DNA of 64,000 bases from Macrostomum hystrix (GCA_950097015.1 CATNEN010000003.1:11003501-11067500); one strand, 5' to 3'. Counted from the stretch's first letter, positions 21,843-34,600 are shown. Program-made: numbers and translations. Notes: a model not told the origin generated them from the letters alone.

Positions 21843-22460
21843 GGACGGCTGCGGGCAATGGCACATCATTTGGTGACACTAGACCCGCAGCCAGCGAGTA
21901 GGAAATTCTGCACATTTCGCTGACTCCTGAGCACACACGCACACAGATACTGTACGCAGGCACACGCTCGCACAGGTGTGTACATCTGCTGTGACTTTCT
22001 CATCGTCAGGCAGTGTACACTCTCACTGTGCCTTGGTGGATGGCCCTCAAGGGCGTAAATTGCATGACAAGCCCCCAATTAAAAGTGGCCCCGCCGCGGG
22101 ACTTTGAGCTCAGGGACTCAGGGACTCAGGGACTCAGGGACTCAGGGACTCAGGGACTCAGGGACTCAGGGACTCAGGGACTCAGGGACTCAGGGACTCA
22201 GGGACTCAGGGACTCAGGGACTCAGGGACTCAGGGACTCAGGGACTCAGGGACTCAGGGACTCAGGGACTCAGGGACTCAGGGACTCAGGGACTCAGGGA
22301 CTCAGGGACTCAGGGACTCAGGGACTCAGGGACTCAGGGACTCAGGGACTCAGGGACTCAGGGACTCAGGGACTCAGGGACCTTGGCATGTGAGGCTAAC
22401 GCGATAATCACTCTTGACGCGTTTTTCTGCTTAGGTCGAGAGTTCGAATTTTAGATACCA
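21843..22460 (-). mobile_element. SINE-A copy split by an 8-bp tandem expansion
   Basis: On the minus strand the head (about 22460-22383) reads AGTGATTATCGCGTTAGCCT, CACATGCCAAGGTCCCTGAG, which is tRNA-like through the anticodon arm. After the expansion the B-box region resumes (CTGAGCTCAAAGTCCCGCGG), then the shared body, TGTACACTGCCTGACGATGA, GTCAGCGAAATGTGCAGAAT and the tail GGCTGCGGGTCTAGTGTCAC, ending CCTGCAATT. The body is about 240 bp without the expansion. Confidence 0.85.
22110..22382. repeat. 8-bp minisatellite (CTCAGGGA), about 34 copies, inside SINE-A
   Basis: Virtually perfect CTCAGGGA repeats replace what in the copy at 14337 is a single GAGCTCAGGACC. The array therefore grew from the tRNA-derived B-box region of the SINE. 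With an 8-bp unit, three units give 24 bp, so all frames are open and translate as Arg-Asp-Ser-Gly-Thr-Gln-Gly-Leu repeats that are not a gene. Confidence 0.95.
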
Positions 22461-22904
22461 ATTTGTATTTTTTCCTTTCGCTTTATCTCGACAATTTATC
22501 TCTAAAAGCAGAAAGCTGATAATGGATTTTAGACAGTCAATGGACTAAACGGTTGTACATCCTTCTGTCATTTGAATATGATAAGTGTATTTTTACAAAA
22601 ATGGCCCAGTTGCTACCGTAGCGTATTTTTCTATCGACGCAATCATTAATCCAATCCATTGATCCAAAATAGGCTAAGGTCAATTTTCACATACCCCACG
22701 CCTTCGTCACCCTCTGATCAGTTAATTTTTTTTTTTTAATTTACCCGAAAAAAGGATTTGAAAATTATCCCAGGCGCCCCGAGGCCGCTCTGCAGTTGAT
22801 CCGTAATAACAGTCACGTGACTGGTCTGAGCTCACGGTCACTTAGCTAATTGCCTAAAGGTGTATGAGTACCAGAAAAAGACACAGACTGGCTAGCTCAA
22901 TCTA
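22461..22904. other. Unique sequence
   Basis: No gene, repeat or RNA signal recognised. Confidence 0.5.
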
Positions 22905-24885
22905 GGGATTAGGGATTCCAGTGACAGAGGACTTCTGTGAATTGAAATTTCTTGGAATTAGGATTAAAAAAATAGGATTTCTGTGAATTGGGATTCCCGT
23001 GAATTCGGATTTCTGTGAATTGTGATTTCTGTGAAGTAAGATTTCTGGGAATTGTGATTTCTGTGAATTGGGATTTCAATGAATTGGGATTTCCGTGAAT
23101 TAGGATTTCTGTGAATTGGGATTTCAAAAAAAAGAATTTCTGTAAATTGGGATTTCTGTGAATAGGGATTTCCATGAATTGGGATTTTTGTAATTTGGAT
23201 TTCTGTGAATTGGGATTTCAAAAAAATAGGATTTCAGTAAATTGGGATTTCCGTGAATTGGGATTTCTGTGAATTGCAATTTCTGTGAATTGGGATTTCG
23301 ATAGGAATACAATTGGGAATACAATAAATTTAGATTTTTATGAATTAGTATTTATCGTGAATTGGGATTTCTATGAATTGGGATTTCTGTGAATTGGGAT
23401 TTCCGTGAATTGGGATTTCCAAGAATTGGGATTTCTGTGAATTGGGATCTCTGTGAATTGGGATTTCCCAGAATTTGGATTTCTGTGAATTGGGATTTCT
23501 GTGAATTGGGAATTCAAAAAATAGGATTTCTGTGAATTAAGACTCCCGTGAATTAGGATTTCTGTGAATTGGGATTTCCATGAATTGGGATTTCCGTGAA
23601 TTGGGATTTCTGTGAATTGGGATTTCTATGAATTGGGATTTCTGTGAATTGGGATTTCCGTGAATTGGGATTTCCATGAATTGGGATTTCTGTGAATTGG
23701 GATCTCTGTGAATTGGGATTTCCCAGAATTTGGATTTCTGTGAATTGGGATTTCTGTGAATTGGGAATTTAAAAAATAGGATTTCTGTAAATTGGGAATC
23801 CCGTGAATTCGGATTTCTGTGAATTGTGATTTCTGTGAATTAAGATTTCTGTGAATTGTGATTTCTGTAAATTGGGACTTCTGTGAATTGGGATTTCTGT
23901 GAATTGCAATTTCTGTGAATTGGGATTTCGATGGGAATACAATTGGGAATACAATAAATTGAGATTTTTATGAATTGGCATTTATCGTGAATTGGGATTT
24001 CTGTCAATTGGGATTTCTATGAATTGGGATTTCTGTGAATTGGGATTTCTATGAATTGGGATTTCTGTGAATTAAGATTTCTGTAAATTGTGATTTCTGT
24101 GAGTTGGGATTTCTTTGAATTGGGATTTCCGTGAATTGGGATTTCTATGAATTGGGATTTCTGTGAATTTGGATTTATATGAATTGGGATTTCTGTGAAT
24201 TGTGATTTCTGTGAATAGGGATTTCTATGAATTGGGATTTCCCAGAATTTGGACTTCTGTGAATTGGGATTTCTGTGAATTGGGAATTCAAAAAATAGGA
24301 TTTCTGTGAATTGGGACTCCCGTGAATTAGGATTTCTGTGAATTGGGATTTCAAAAAATAGGATTTCTATGAATTAGGATTCCCGTGAATTAGGATTTCT
24401 GTGAATTGTGATTTCTGTGAGTTAAGATTTCTGTAAATTGTGATTTCTGTGAGTTGGGATTTCTATGAATTGGGATTTCCCAGAATTTGGATTTCTGTGA
24501 ATTGGGATTTCTGTGAATTAAGATTTCTGTAAATTGTGATTTCTGTGAGTTGGGATTTCTCTGAATTGGGATTTCCGTGAATTGGGATTTCTGTGAATTG
24601 GGATTTCAAAAATAGGATTTCTGTAAATTGGGATTTCTATGAATTGGGATTTCTGTGAATTTGGATTTCCATGAATTGGGATTTCCATGAATTGGGATTT
24701 CCGTGAATTGGGATTTCTGTAATTTGGGATTTCAAAAAATAGGATTTCTGCAAATTGGGATTTCTATGAATTGGGATTTCTGTGAATTGGGATTTCTATG
24801 AATTGGAATTTCCGTGAATAAGGATTTCTGTGAATTAGGATTTCTGTGAATTGGGATTTCTATGAATTGTGATTTCTGTGAACTA
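22905..24885. repeat. 16-bp minisatellite (GAATTGGGATTTCTGT), about 120 copies
   Basis: Imperfect repeats with frequent alternatives at the last three bases (TGT, CGT, TAT, CAT). Recurrent landmarks such as GGGAATTCAAAAAATAGG and GAATACAATTGGGAATAC appear several times in the same context, showing block duplications (for example landmarks near 23310 and 23940). It is more diverged than most arrays in the window. Related units occur at 30310-30780 and 40890-41485. Confidence 0.92.
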
Positions 24886-25864
24886 CAATAGCTCCAACTA
24901 ATTATCTGGTGTCAAGAAATTAACATAATTGTTTCATCGATTTTCGGCGACATGATCCCATTCCGTCACACTGCAAGCGTGTTTTTTCGTTCTTCAACTT
25001 TTTCACACAACGCTCGGTTTTACAAATTTCCCAGCCCAGCAACTATAGCTCGTAATTTCTGTTATTCCATAATTTTTATTAATCTTGCTGCTGCAGCTGC
25101 AAGGATAGAAATTGTAGCGAAAAAAAGTTTTTATAGAGATGATTGCAATAGAAAGTGCAAATTATTTTTTTGGTTTGTATTTGGATCAGAATTCAACGCG
25201 CATTGACTAAATGAGGAAAAACTGGCTGAAGGGAAACATTGCTTATTGTAACACCTGCCTTTAGAGCAAAGTTTCATCTAAAAACTTTCCCGGGTTGTTG
25301 GGTTGGCAGTTCCGACCCTACACGCCATCAACTCTATCTCCCAATGCGTCTACTTTTTTTATACCAACGCTTTTTGCATAGCAGTAGAGAAAGGATTGCG
25401 AAGTTCATTTCCTAAACACGATGTGTGAGTCAGCATCGAGCTATACGAGCTATAGGGGGGCCATTGGATGTGAATACAACAGATCCGGGAACATCTTTTC
25501 CTGTGCAAACCAGAAACTTTGCCAAAACTTGTGTCGTCTTAGTGTGTGTGAGTGTGTCTGCTCAGTCTTATGTTGTCACATCTCATCATCCCATTGCGTA
25601 CTCGTACCATTTTAGTCTCCATTTATAATGCGGCCTAAAACATACACGCTCAGTAGGACATAGTTCTAACAAGCTCCTTCTTTATCTAGATGCCATAGTA
25701 ACTACATTTTTATCGCTGAGACAATCTGCTTTCAATTCCTGGACCAGATGTGGCTCTCCCCCTCCTGTGTGTTGGCGGTTATTTTTCAGGGCCGCAACAA
25801 AGAAGAGACATGTCACTCGTTGTCTCCTTGACTGTATGTCGTTTAAAAGACAAAATGCATTCAT
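24886..25864. other. Unique sequence, no supported gene
   Basis: Several short open frames (for example 24952-25206, 25421-25628) lack splice sites and recognisable motifs. Composition is mixed. Confidence 0.45.
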
Positions 25865-28265
25865 AAATGTCACTAGCATGAAGTGTCATTAAAGTGTCAC
25901 TAGCTTGATATGTCATAAAAGTGGCACTAGCTTGAGGTGTCATAAAAGTGTCACTAGCTTGACGTGTCATAAAAGTGTCACTAGCTTGATGTGTCATAAA
26001 AGTGGCACTAGCTTGAGGTGTCATAAAAGTGTCACTAGCTTGAGGTGTCATAAAAGTGTCACTAGCTTGACGTGTCATAAAAGTGTCACTAGCTTGATGT
26101 GTCATAAAAGTGGCACTAGCTTGAGGTGTCATAAAAGTGTCACTAGCTTGACGTGTCATAAAAGTGTCACTAGCTTGAGGTGTCATAAAAGTGTCACTAG
26201 CTTGATGTGTCATAAAAGTGTCACTAGCTTGATGTGTCATAAAAGTGGCACTAGCTTGAGGTGTCATAAAAGTGTCACTAGCTTGAGGTGTCATAAAAGT
26301 GTCACTAGCTTGATGTGTCATAAAAGTGTCACTAGCTTGATGTGTCATAAAAGTGGCACTAGCTTGAGGTGTCATAAAAGTGTCACTAGCTTGAAGTGTG
26401 ATAAAAGTGTCACTAGCTTGAAGTGTCATAAATGTCACTAGCTTGAAGTGTCATTAAAGTGGCACTAGCTTGAAGTGTCATAAAAGTGTCACTAGCTTGA
26501 AGTGTCATAAATGTCACTAGCTTGACGTGTCATAAAAGTGGCACTAGCTTGAGGTGTCATAAAAGTGTCACTAGCTTGAGGTGTCATAAAAGTGGCACTA
26601 GCTTGAGGTGTCATAAAAGTGTCACTAGCTTGAAGTGTGATAAAAGTGTCACTAGCTTGAAGTGTCATAAAAGTGTCACTAGCTTGAAGTGTGATAAAAG
26701 TGGCACTAGCTTGAAGTGTCATAAATGTCACTAGCTTGACGTGTCATAAAAGTGGCACTAGCTTGAGGTGTCATAAAAGTGTCACCAGCTTGAAGTGTCA
26801 TAAAAGTGTCACTAGCTTGACGTGTCATAAAAGTGGCACTAGCTTGACGTGTCATAAAAGTGTCACTAGCTTGACGTGTCATAAAAGTGGCACTAGCTTG
26901 AAGTGTCATAAAAGTGTCACTAGCTTGACGTGTCATAAAAGTGTCACTAGCTTGACGTGTCATAAAAGTGTCACTAGCTTGATGTGTCATAAAAGTGGCA
27001 CTAGCTTGAGGTGTCATAAAAGTGTCACTAGCTTGACGTGTCATAAAAGTGTCACTAGCTTGACGTGTCATAAAAGTGTCACTAGCTTGATGTGTCATAA
27101 AAGTGTCACTAGCTTGATGTGTCATAAAAGTGTCACTAGCTTGATGTGTCATAAAAGTGTCACTAGCTTGAAGTGTGATAAAAGTGTCACTAGCTTGAAG
27201 TGTCATAAATGTCACTAGCTTGAAGTGTCATTAAAGTGGCACTAGCTTGAAGTGTCATAAAAGTGTCACTAGCTTGAAGTGTCATAAATGTCACTAGCTT
27301 GACGTGTCATAAAAGTGGCACTAGCTTGAGGTGTCATAAAAGTGTCACTAGCTTGAGGTGTCATAAAAGTGGCACTAGCTTGAGGTGTCATAAAAGTGTC
27401 ACTAGCTTGAAGTGTGATAAAAGTGTCACTAGCTTGAAGTGTCATAAAAGTGTCACTAGCTTGAAGTGTGATAAAAGTGGCACTAGCTTGAGGTGTCATA
27501 AAAGTGTCACCAGCTTGAAGTGTCATAAAAGTGTCACTAGCTTGACGTGTCATAAAAGTGGCACTAGCTTGACGTGTCATAAAAGTGTCACTAGCTTGAA
27601 GTGTCATAAAAGTGTCACTAGCTTGAAGTGTCATAAAAGTGGCACTAGCTTGAAGTGTCATAAAAGTGTCACTAGCTTGAAGTGTCATAAAAGTGTCACT
27701 ATCTTGAAGTGTCATAAAAGTGTCACTAGCTTGACGTGTCATAAATGTCACTAGCTTGACGTGTCATAAATGTCACTAGCTTGAAGTGTCATAAAAGTGG
27801 CACTAGCTTGAAGTGTCATAAAAGTGTCACTAGCTTGAAGTGTCATAAAAGTGTCACTATCTTGAAGTGTCATAAAAGTGTCACTAGCTTGAAGTTTCAT
27901 AAAAGTGTCACTAGCTTGATGTGTCATAAATGTGTCACTAGCTTGAGGTGTCATAAAAGTGTCACTAGCTTGAAGTGTCATAAAAGTGTCAATAGCTTGA
28001 TGTGTCATAAATGTGTCACTAGCTTGAGGTGTCATAAAAGTGTCACTAGCTTGAAGTGTCATAAATGTCACTAGCTTGAAGTGTCATAAAAGTGTCACTA
28101 GCTTGAAGTGTCATAAATTTCACTCGCTTGAAGTGTCATAAAAGTGTCACTAGCTTGAAGTGTCATAAAAGTACCACTAGCTTGAAGTGTCATAAAAGTG
28201 CCACTAGCTTGAAGTGTCATAAAAGTGTCACTAGCTTGAAGTGTCATAAATTTCACTCGCTTGAG
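25865..28265. repeat. 27-bp minisatellite, about 88 copies, with a 777-bp higher-order repeat
   Basis: The unit contains GTCACTAGCTTGAAGTGTCA followed by TAAAAGT. Positions vary between GAAGTG, GACGTG, GAGGTG and GATGTG, and GTGTCAC alternates with GTGGCAC. Shortened 25-bp units (CATAAATGTCACTAG) break the frame and mark block borders. The block starting near 26505 recurs from about 27282, an offset of about 777 bp. Each unit has AGTGTCA twice, which hints at an origin from a shorter repeat. Confidence 0.95.
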
Positions 28266-28705
28266 GAATTTTTTAGTTCACTATACTCTGGATTGAAATA
28301 CAAATTAGTATTTTGCTAATTTATTCATTAGCAAAAATGGTTTAGAAATTAAGTTATTTTGTATTTGCAAGCTAAAATGACAAAAGCTTGAGATTAGGAG
28401 GCTTAATCGACCTACTAATGTTCAATAATAGGATCGCCAGCTATTAAAATATTCGCTTGGCAATATCCATAAAAATATGAGTAGAATACAGCCCACTTAG
28501 GAATATGTTTTACTAACCCGTCATCAATTTTCACTCTTCTCGTCTTCCACCACCACTTTAGTTAGATGGCTACGAGTATAAGTGTACGGAAGCAAGCCAG
28601 CCTACCCTGATCTGCACTCCGCTTGGACCGAGTTCTTTTACGTATTAGCTAGGCTCGGCCATAGGGTTGCAATGCCTCCCCCACACCAGTTTTGTCACTA
28701 GCAAT

Positions 28706-28736
<31 letters not shown>

Positions 28737-29183
28737 TCAGTCAATCAGTCGGGCATGAACAGTTTCTGCAGTTTTGGTCCTTCGCTACGGAATTATTTAA
28801 ATTGGAAACTTTGCTAGTATGTTAGCCTCCCCTTGTCCATGGACTGAATAGCTGTACGCAGACTTTGAATGCCATCGTAACAAGTTGCGGCTGTGGCCAT
28901 GACTGTACGTCTAACCTGTAGAGCGAAAAATTCTGTTGACAAAAAAGAGTTATAATTTTTCACAAAATCAGAAAGACAAGCTTTTAAAAAGAAAAACAAA
29001 TTTATTCTTTGCTTTTTTTTCTTTTCTAGTCAAAAAGGTTGCCTTTGATGAGGAAATTTTAGGGAAGATAAGCAGGATTTGTGCTTAAAAGCCAACTCAA
29101 ATATTACCCCAGGAAAATCAATCAGATTAAAAATCACAAACTAAAGACATTGTTAGAAGCTGTACAAAGGGCTAAAGCAACTT

Positions 29184-29184
<1 letters not shown>
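28266..29184. other. Unique sequence with a short (AATC)n run and a SINE-B tail-like piece
   Basis: A run of about ten AATC/AATCAGTC units lies at 28703-28752. At 28832-28862 GTCCATGGACTGAATAGC then GTACGCA matches the tail of the SINE-like unit at 44410-44510. No coding exon recognised. Confidence 0.5.
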
Positions 29185-29282
<98 letters not shown>

Positions 29283-29291
29283 TGATAGATT

Positions 29292-29334
<43 letters not shown>

Positions 29335-29359
29335 TGATAGATTGATAGATAGATAGATT

Positions 29360-29446
<87 letters not shown>

Positions 29447-29458
29447 TGATAGATAGAC
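29185..29458. repeat. (GATA)n microsatellite
   Basis: About 68 GATA units with sparse GATT interruptions grouped near 29280-29360 and 29445. It is the complement of the TATC array at 6008-6620, in opposite orientation. Confidence 0.95.
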
Positions 29459-30309
29459 AGAATTTCAGCCACATGTACTTATAGATCTTATCTGACTGCG
29501 GTTCGATTTCGTCAGTCGGCGAGTCCAGAACAAAAGCAAAGTTAAGGAGAAAAAAAGTTGAAATGCTACTTCTTAAGCAACTTGAGTTGATCAAATTCGA
29601 GTATTGAAACATGAGTAGGGTATGCAGAGGCCAAGTTGATATTCTAGCCTCACAGATGCTCAGGAAGCCCTTATACAAGCATGGTATCGTTAGCCTAAAA
29701 AAGGGCAGAAGCAAAAGGCAATTACAATTGATACGCTTGACAGATTGTAAATGGACTCCTTGAAGGCGGCCTTTTGTGCAATTTTTTATAGCCTATCGTA
29801 GTTCCACACGCGGTTTGTGCATTAATCTAAAATATATTCCCTTTGGCTTAGCTAAGCACCATAGTAGTATAGTAGACTGTTGACAGTAGAAAAGCATTTT
29901 CTATGCCTAGTTGGCAAGGCAACAAGCAGATCGAGACTCAAACGAAGACTACTCCCAAGCCTGAGTATAGTGTGCCAATGATTCCTTTGAGTTCGGCCGT
30001 TTTTCACCCTCCCCTATACCTCTCTGTTGAGTATGGTTTGGAGGATGAGTCGTCAGATAGATGAAGTTGTTTGGAAGATGAGACTTGCTTGGAGTTTCGA
30101 ATTGTCTGTCTAAAAATCGAGTTAAAACACTTTTCTTTTGTCTAAAGAACGAGATTTCAAAAGGCACTGCCTCAGTTTGATTGGCGGCAAAAGTACTCTA
30201 ACCGAGTTCTGTGTACTTTTGGCTGGTAGTCAGTTAAAGTGCATCGTTACGAAGGCTTTAAAGTAAGAGTTTTTCAGATAGTGTTAAGACTGTTGATTTT
30301 CTACATCGA
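29459..30309. other. Unique sequence
   Basis: Short frames only. No splice-framed coding sequence or RNA gene recognised. Confidence 0.45.
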
Positions 30310-30785
30310 AATTTCTTCTGATCGGGATTTCCCTAAAACGGGATTTCTCTCAATTGAAATCCTCCAGTCGAACTTTCTCTCAATCGGTATTTTCTTAAAT
30401 AAAGATTTCCCTCGATCGAGATTCACGATCGAGATTTTCCACCAATCGAGATTCCCCCGACAAGATTCCCCCTGGATCAGAATTCCATCGATCGGCATTT
30501 CCCTAAGGATTTCATAAGATCCTTATGAAGGACATTGAAGGATTTCCGTCCTTCGGGATTTCCCTTCATGGGATTTCCCTTCATCGGGATTTCCCTTCAT
30601 GGGGGATTTCCTCTATCGGCATTTCGTTTAAATCTGTGCTTTACTAAATTTAGATTTCACTCCTCCATTTCGGGTTTACCTTTTTCAGACCCTACTAATA
30701 ACGAATTCCCACAATCGGTGATTTCAATCCCAGTTTCTCTCAATCAAGATTTCCCAGAATCGGAATTTCTCAAATAGGATTGACA
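30310..30785. repeat. Degenerate ~16-bp repeat (ATCGGGATTTCCCTCA)
   Basis: About 25 highly diverged copies of an ATCGGGATTTCCCT motif, much older than neighbouring arrays. A small hairpin (TTCATAAG/CTTATGAA, 30511-30529) interrupts it. The core GGGATTTC is shared with the arrays at 22905 and 40890. Confidence 0.7.
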
Positions 30786-31374
30786 TTTCAAGGGTCTCCG
30801 CCACTCCAGACTAGACTCTTAAACTAAGAATGTCGAGAAACTTTGCTATTGAGAAAAGGACGATAGAAAGAAAGAATTTGAAATGCAAATTTCCATCCAT
30901 TCCAAAATTACAGTCCGTCTGTAAATACGAGTACATGTACTAGGCTAAGTAATTTTATGCTTGATAAAAAATATTGCTGTTTTTTTAGAATCGAATTTGA
31001 AAAAGCAACTGATCCGTAAGTAGATTGAGAAGCAATAAAAGTTACTATAGTTACTCTAAAAGTTAAGCTGATCATCTAAGTTTCAAGATATGAAACCCTA
31101 GATACAACTGGGCATACTCCAACGAGTTTTTATTAATTTTCCTACTTTTTTACTTGTTACAGTCGTGTCTTTATAATAATAATAGTGCTTTACATAAACT
31201 CTTTATAGATTTTTACTTACGCAAAGCCTTGCATTCAACTAACATTAACAAAATTATTTTTGTGACATTTTCACAATTAATATTAATATTAACTTAGGAT
31301 ATTTATCAAAAGGCTTCGTTGGTTTACAATTAAATTTAGGATATATACTTACACGGTATGATCAAACAGCATTA
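30786..31374. other. AT-rich unique sequence
   Basis: No gene or repeat supported. Confidence 0.5.
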
Positions 31375-32532
31375 AAATAAGGGATATTTTATCCCAAGAT
31401 ATTATAGATGCCATTTGGGATACTTTTTTCGACGGTACGATACAGACAATTAGGGATATTTATCCCACGTATTAATAGCCACAATTCGGGATATTTATCC
31501 CACGGCATGATTGATACCATTCGGGATACTTATCCCACGGCATGATTGATACAATTCAGGATATTTGTCCCACGGCATGATTGATACAATTCGGGATATT
31601 TATCCCACGGCATGATTGATACAATTTAGGACATTAATCCCACGGCATGATTGATACAATTCGGGATACTTATCCCACAGCATGATTGATACAATTCGGG
31701 ATATTTATCCCACGGCATGATTGATACAATTCGGGATATTTATCCCACGACAGGATACAGTTAGGGATATTTATCCCACGGCAGGATACAATTCGGGATA
31801 TTTATCTCACGGCAGGATACAATTAGGGATATTTGTCCTACGGTATGATACAATTAGGGATATTTATCTAGAATGAAATAGATACAATTCGTGATATTAA
31901 TCCCACGGCATGATTGATACAATTAGGGATATTTGTCCCACGGCATGATTGATACAATTCGGGATATTTTTCCCACGGCATGATTGATACAATTCGGGAT
32001 ATTAATCCCACGGCATGATTGATAAAATTCGGGATATTTATCCCATGGCATGATTGATGCAATTTGGGATATTAATCCCACGGCATGATTGATACAATTC
32101 GGGATATTAATCCCACGGCATGATTGATACAATTCGGGATATTTATCCCACGGCAGGATACAATTAGGGATATTTGTCCTACGGCATGATACAATTAGGG
32201 ATATTTATCTAGAATGAAATAGATACAATTCGGGATATTTGTTCCATTGATTAATAGATGAAATTTGGGAAATTTATCCCATGGATTGATAGATGCAATT
32301 TGGGACATTTATCCCATGGATTGATAGATGCAAATCGGAATATTTATCCCACGACATGATAGACAAAATTTTGGATATTTATCCCACGGATTGATCGATA
32401 AAATTTAGGAAATTTATCCAAAGGTATGATGGTTTTAATTCGGGATATTTATCCCACTATTATCAATCCAATTAAGGGAATTTTCTCCCGCTGTACGATC
32501 CATCCAATTAGGAATATTTATCCCGCGACATG
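31375..32532. repeat. ~35-bp satellite with a dyad in each unit, about 33 copies
   Basis: The core is CACGGCATGATTGATACAAT then TCGGGATATTTATCC. Each unit carries GGGATATTTATCCC, a 6+6 inverted repeat with a two-base centre, conserved while the spacer varies (ATTGATACAA, CAGGATACAA, GATAGATGCAA). Outer units are diverged, the central units (31480-32150) well conserved, and a block with AGAATGAAATAG repeats at about 31870 and 32210. Confidence 0.92.
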
Positions 32533-33279
32533 CAGCTAGTTGACCGCACGCTTTGTAGAAACATTTAGCAAGCATTAAAAATATCATCTCATTAGGGTTA
32601 TATCTTTTTTGACTAGCGAAGTCCTACTTATCCCAAATGCCAATGCCAAATCTGCAATATTTAGCGACTAAATTAGCGGGACAAATCCTCAAATTGATGT
32701 GACCTCAAACATAAAGGTGAACCCTCATAACTATTCCATTGTAAACTAAATATCAAGTTAGAATTTCTTATCCTCATATATATTTTCTCACCTATAAAAA
32801 TTATATTTCTAATTATACTCAACCTGTTCTCACAGACGCACTCACGCGACTCAAAGCTAATCGCCCTATTCTCTCCGCATTAATTTATAGTTAATATAGA
32901 AATTAAGAATGCCAGTTTCGGAAGTTAAAAAAGAAGAATGAAGGAAGGAAATTCGGATTCTTAAAAGCAGGAAGTCTTAGAGCAGGCGTTCCATTCGCTG
33001 CGTGGCATATAGCAATCTTTATAAGCATTTCTACCTGAAAGAACTGACTGAAAAACTGTGCGCCTCATTTCTGGTCCTATAATTTCCTTTTCTTCTTAAA
33101 CTATGAAGAGAAAAATGTCGGAAGATGCTGAGAATGATGAGGTAGGGCTTTTTTAATGAGAGACCGCCTCCGGGCTGTGTCTAAAGTGAGATTATATTTA
33201 GATAATAAATTCGCACTTCCATTTTTTTAAACCCCCCTAAAGTGTTGGATCTAAGAGCGAATGGCGCGAGAAAATGCGA
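32533..33279. other. AT-rich unique sequence
   Basis: Nothing coding recognised. Short frames only. Confidence 0.5.
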
Positions 33280-34070
33280 CCAGACAATCGAAGCAGAATA
33301 CGAAGATGGAATCGAGCCGGATGATGAATCTGGAATTGAAGCAGATGTCGGAGCTGGAATCGAAGCAAAAGACAAAGCTCGAATCGAAGCAAAAGACGGG
33401 GCTGGAATCGAAGCAAAAGACGGAGCTGGAATCGATGCAAAAGACGGAGCTGGAATCGAAGCAAAAGACAAAGCTAGAATCGAAGCAAAAGAAGGAGCTG
33501 GAATCGAAGCAAAAGACGGAGCTGGAATCGCAGCAAATGACGGAGCTGGAATCGAAGCAAAAGACAAAGCTGGAATCAAAGCAGAAGACGGAGCTGGAAT
33601 CGAAGCAAAATTCAAAGCTGGAATCCAAGCAAAAGACGGGCTGGAATCCAAGCAAAAGACGGAGCTGGAATCCAAGCAGAAGACAAAGCTGGAATCGAAG
33701 CAAAAGACGGAGCTGGAATCGAAGCAAAAGACAAAGCTGGAATCAAAGCAGAAGACGGAGCTGGAATCGAAGCAAAAGACGGAGCTGGAATCGAAGCTAA
33801 AGACAAAGCTGGAATCGAAGCAAAATTCAAAGCTGGAATCCAAGCAAAAGACGGGCTGGAATCCAAGCAAAAGACGGAGCTGGAATCCAAGCAGAAGACA
33901 AAGCTAGAATCGAAGCAAAAGACGGAGCTGGAATCGAAGCAAAAGACAAAGCTGGAATCAAAGCAGAAGACGGAGCTGGAATCGAAGCAAAAGACGGGGC
34001 TGGAATCGCAAAAGAAAAAGCTGGAATCGAAGCAAAAGACAAAGCTGGAATCGAAGCAAAACTCTAATCA
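33280..34070. repeat. 24-bp minisatellite, about 32 copies
   Basis: The unit contains GGAATCGAAGCAAAAGACGG followed by AGCT. Units differ by GACAAAGCT versus GACGGAGCT and by an occasional one- or two-base loss (GGGCTGGAATCC) that shifts frame. Several frames on both strands are open for 100-220 codons. Frame shifts without any selection for one frame argue against a protein-coding role. A ~230-bp block is duplicated (GCAAAATTCAAAGCTGG at 33606 and 33822). Confidence 0.92.
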
Positions 34071-34334
34071 AACCATGAGACAAACTGCATGAACACGCAT
34101 TTGGTAAATACGAGAGTTTCCAATTTCAAACAAACATGTGTGAGCGTGTCTGTTTTTCGTCTCACAATGCTACTGAAAAGCGGCTTTGTACTGCTGCACA
34201 AAGAATTAAATTGTCAGGCGGAAGCCCTGCATATATATCAATTAATCGCTATATTAATGCTATTTTACAACTAGCTCCTATTATACATATTTTGAGCTAA
34301 AAGCACAGATAAAACAATATTTCAGATAAATATG

Positions 34335-34600
34335 ACAGATTATGTATACTGTTTCTCCGTAGATTTTATCATTCGTCGATTTTCTCATTTTGTCAAATTT
34401 ATCATTCTGTCGATTTTCTCAATACGTCGATTTTCTCATTTTGTCGACTTTCTCATTCCGTCAATTGTCTCATTCCGCCGATTGTCTCATTTTGTCGATT
34501 TTCTCATTCTGTCGACTTTCTCATTCTGTCGACTTTCTAATTCTGTCGACTTTCTCATTTTTTGTTTTTCTTCATTCCGTCGATTTTTTCTCTCGTTTTT
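34335..34600. repeat. ~18-bp minisatellite (TCTCATTCTGTCGACTTT), about 14 copies
   Basis: Imperfect repeats alternate CATTTTGTCGATTTT and CATTCTGTCGACTTT. Period wavers between 17 and 18 bp. Confidence 0.85.

Noticed and set aside
25421-25628. Two overlapping Cys/Ser-rich frames
   Set aside because: Overlapping frames of similar length, no conserved motif or splice signals.
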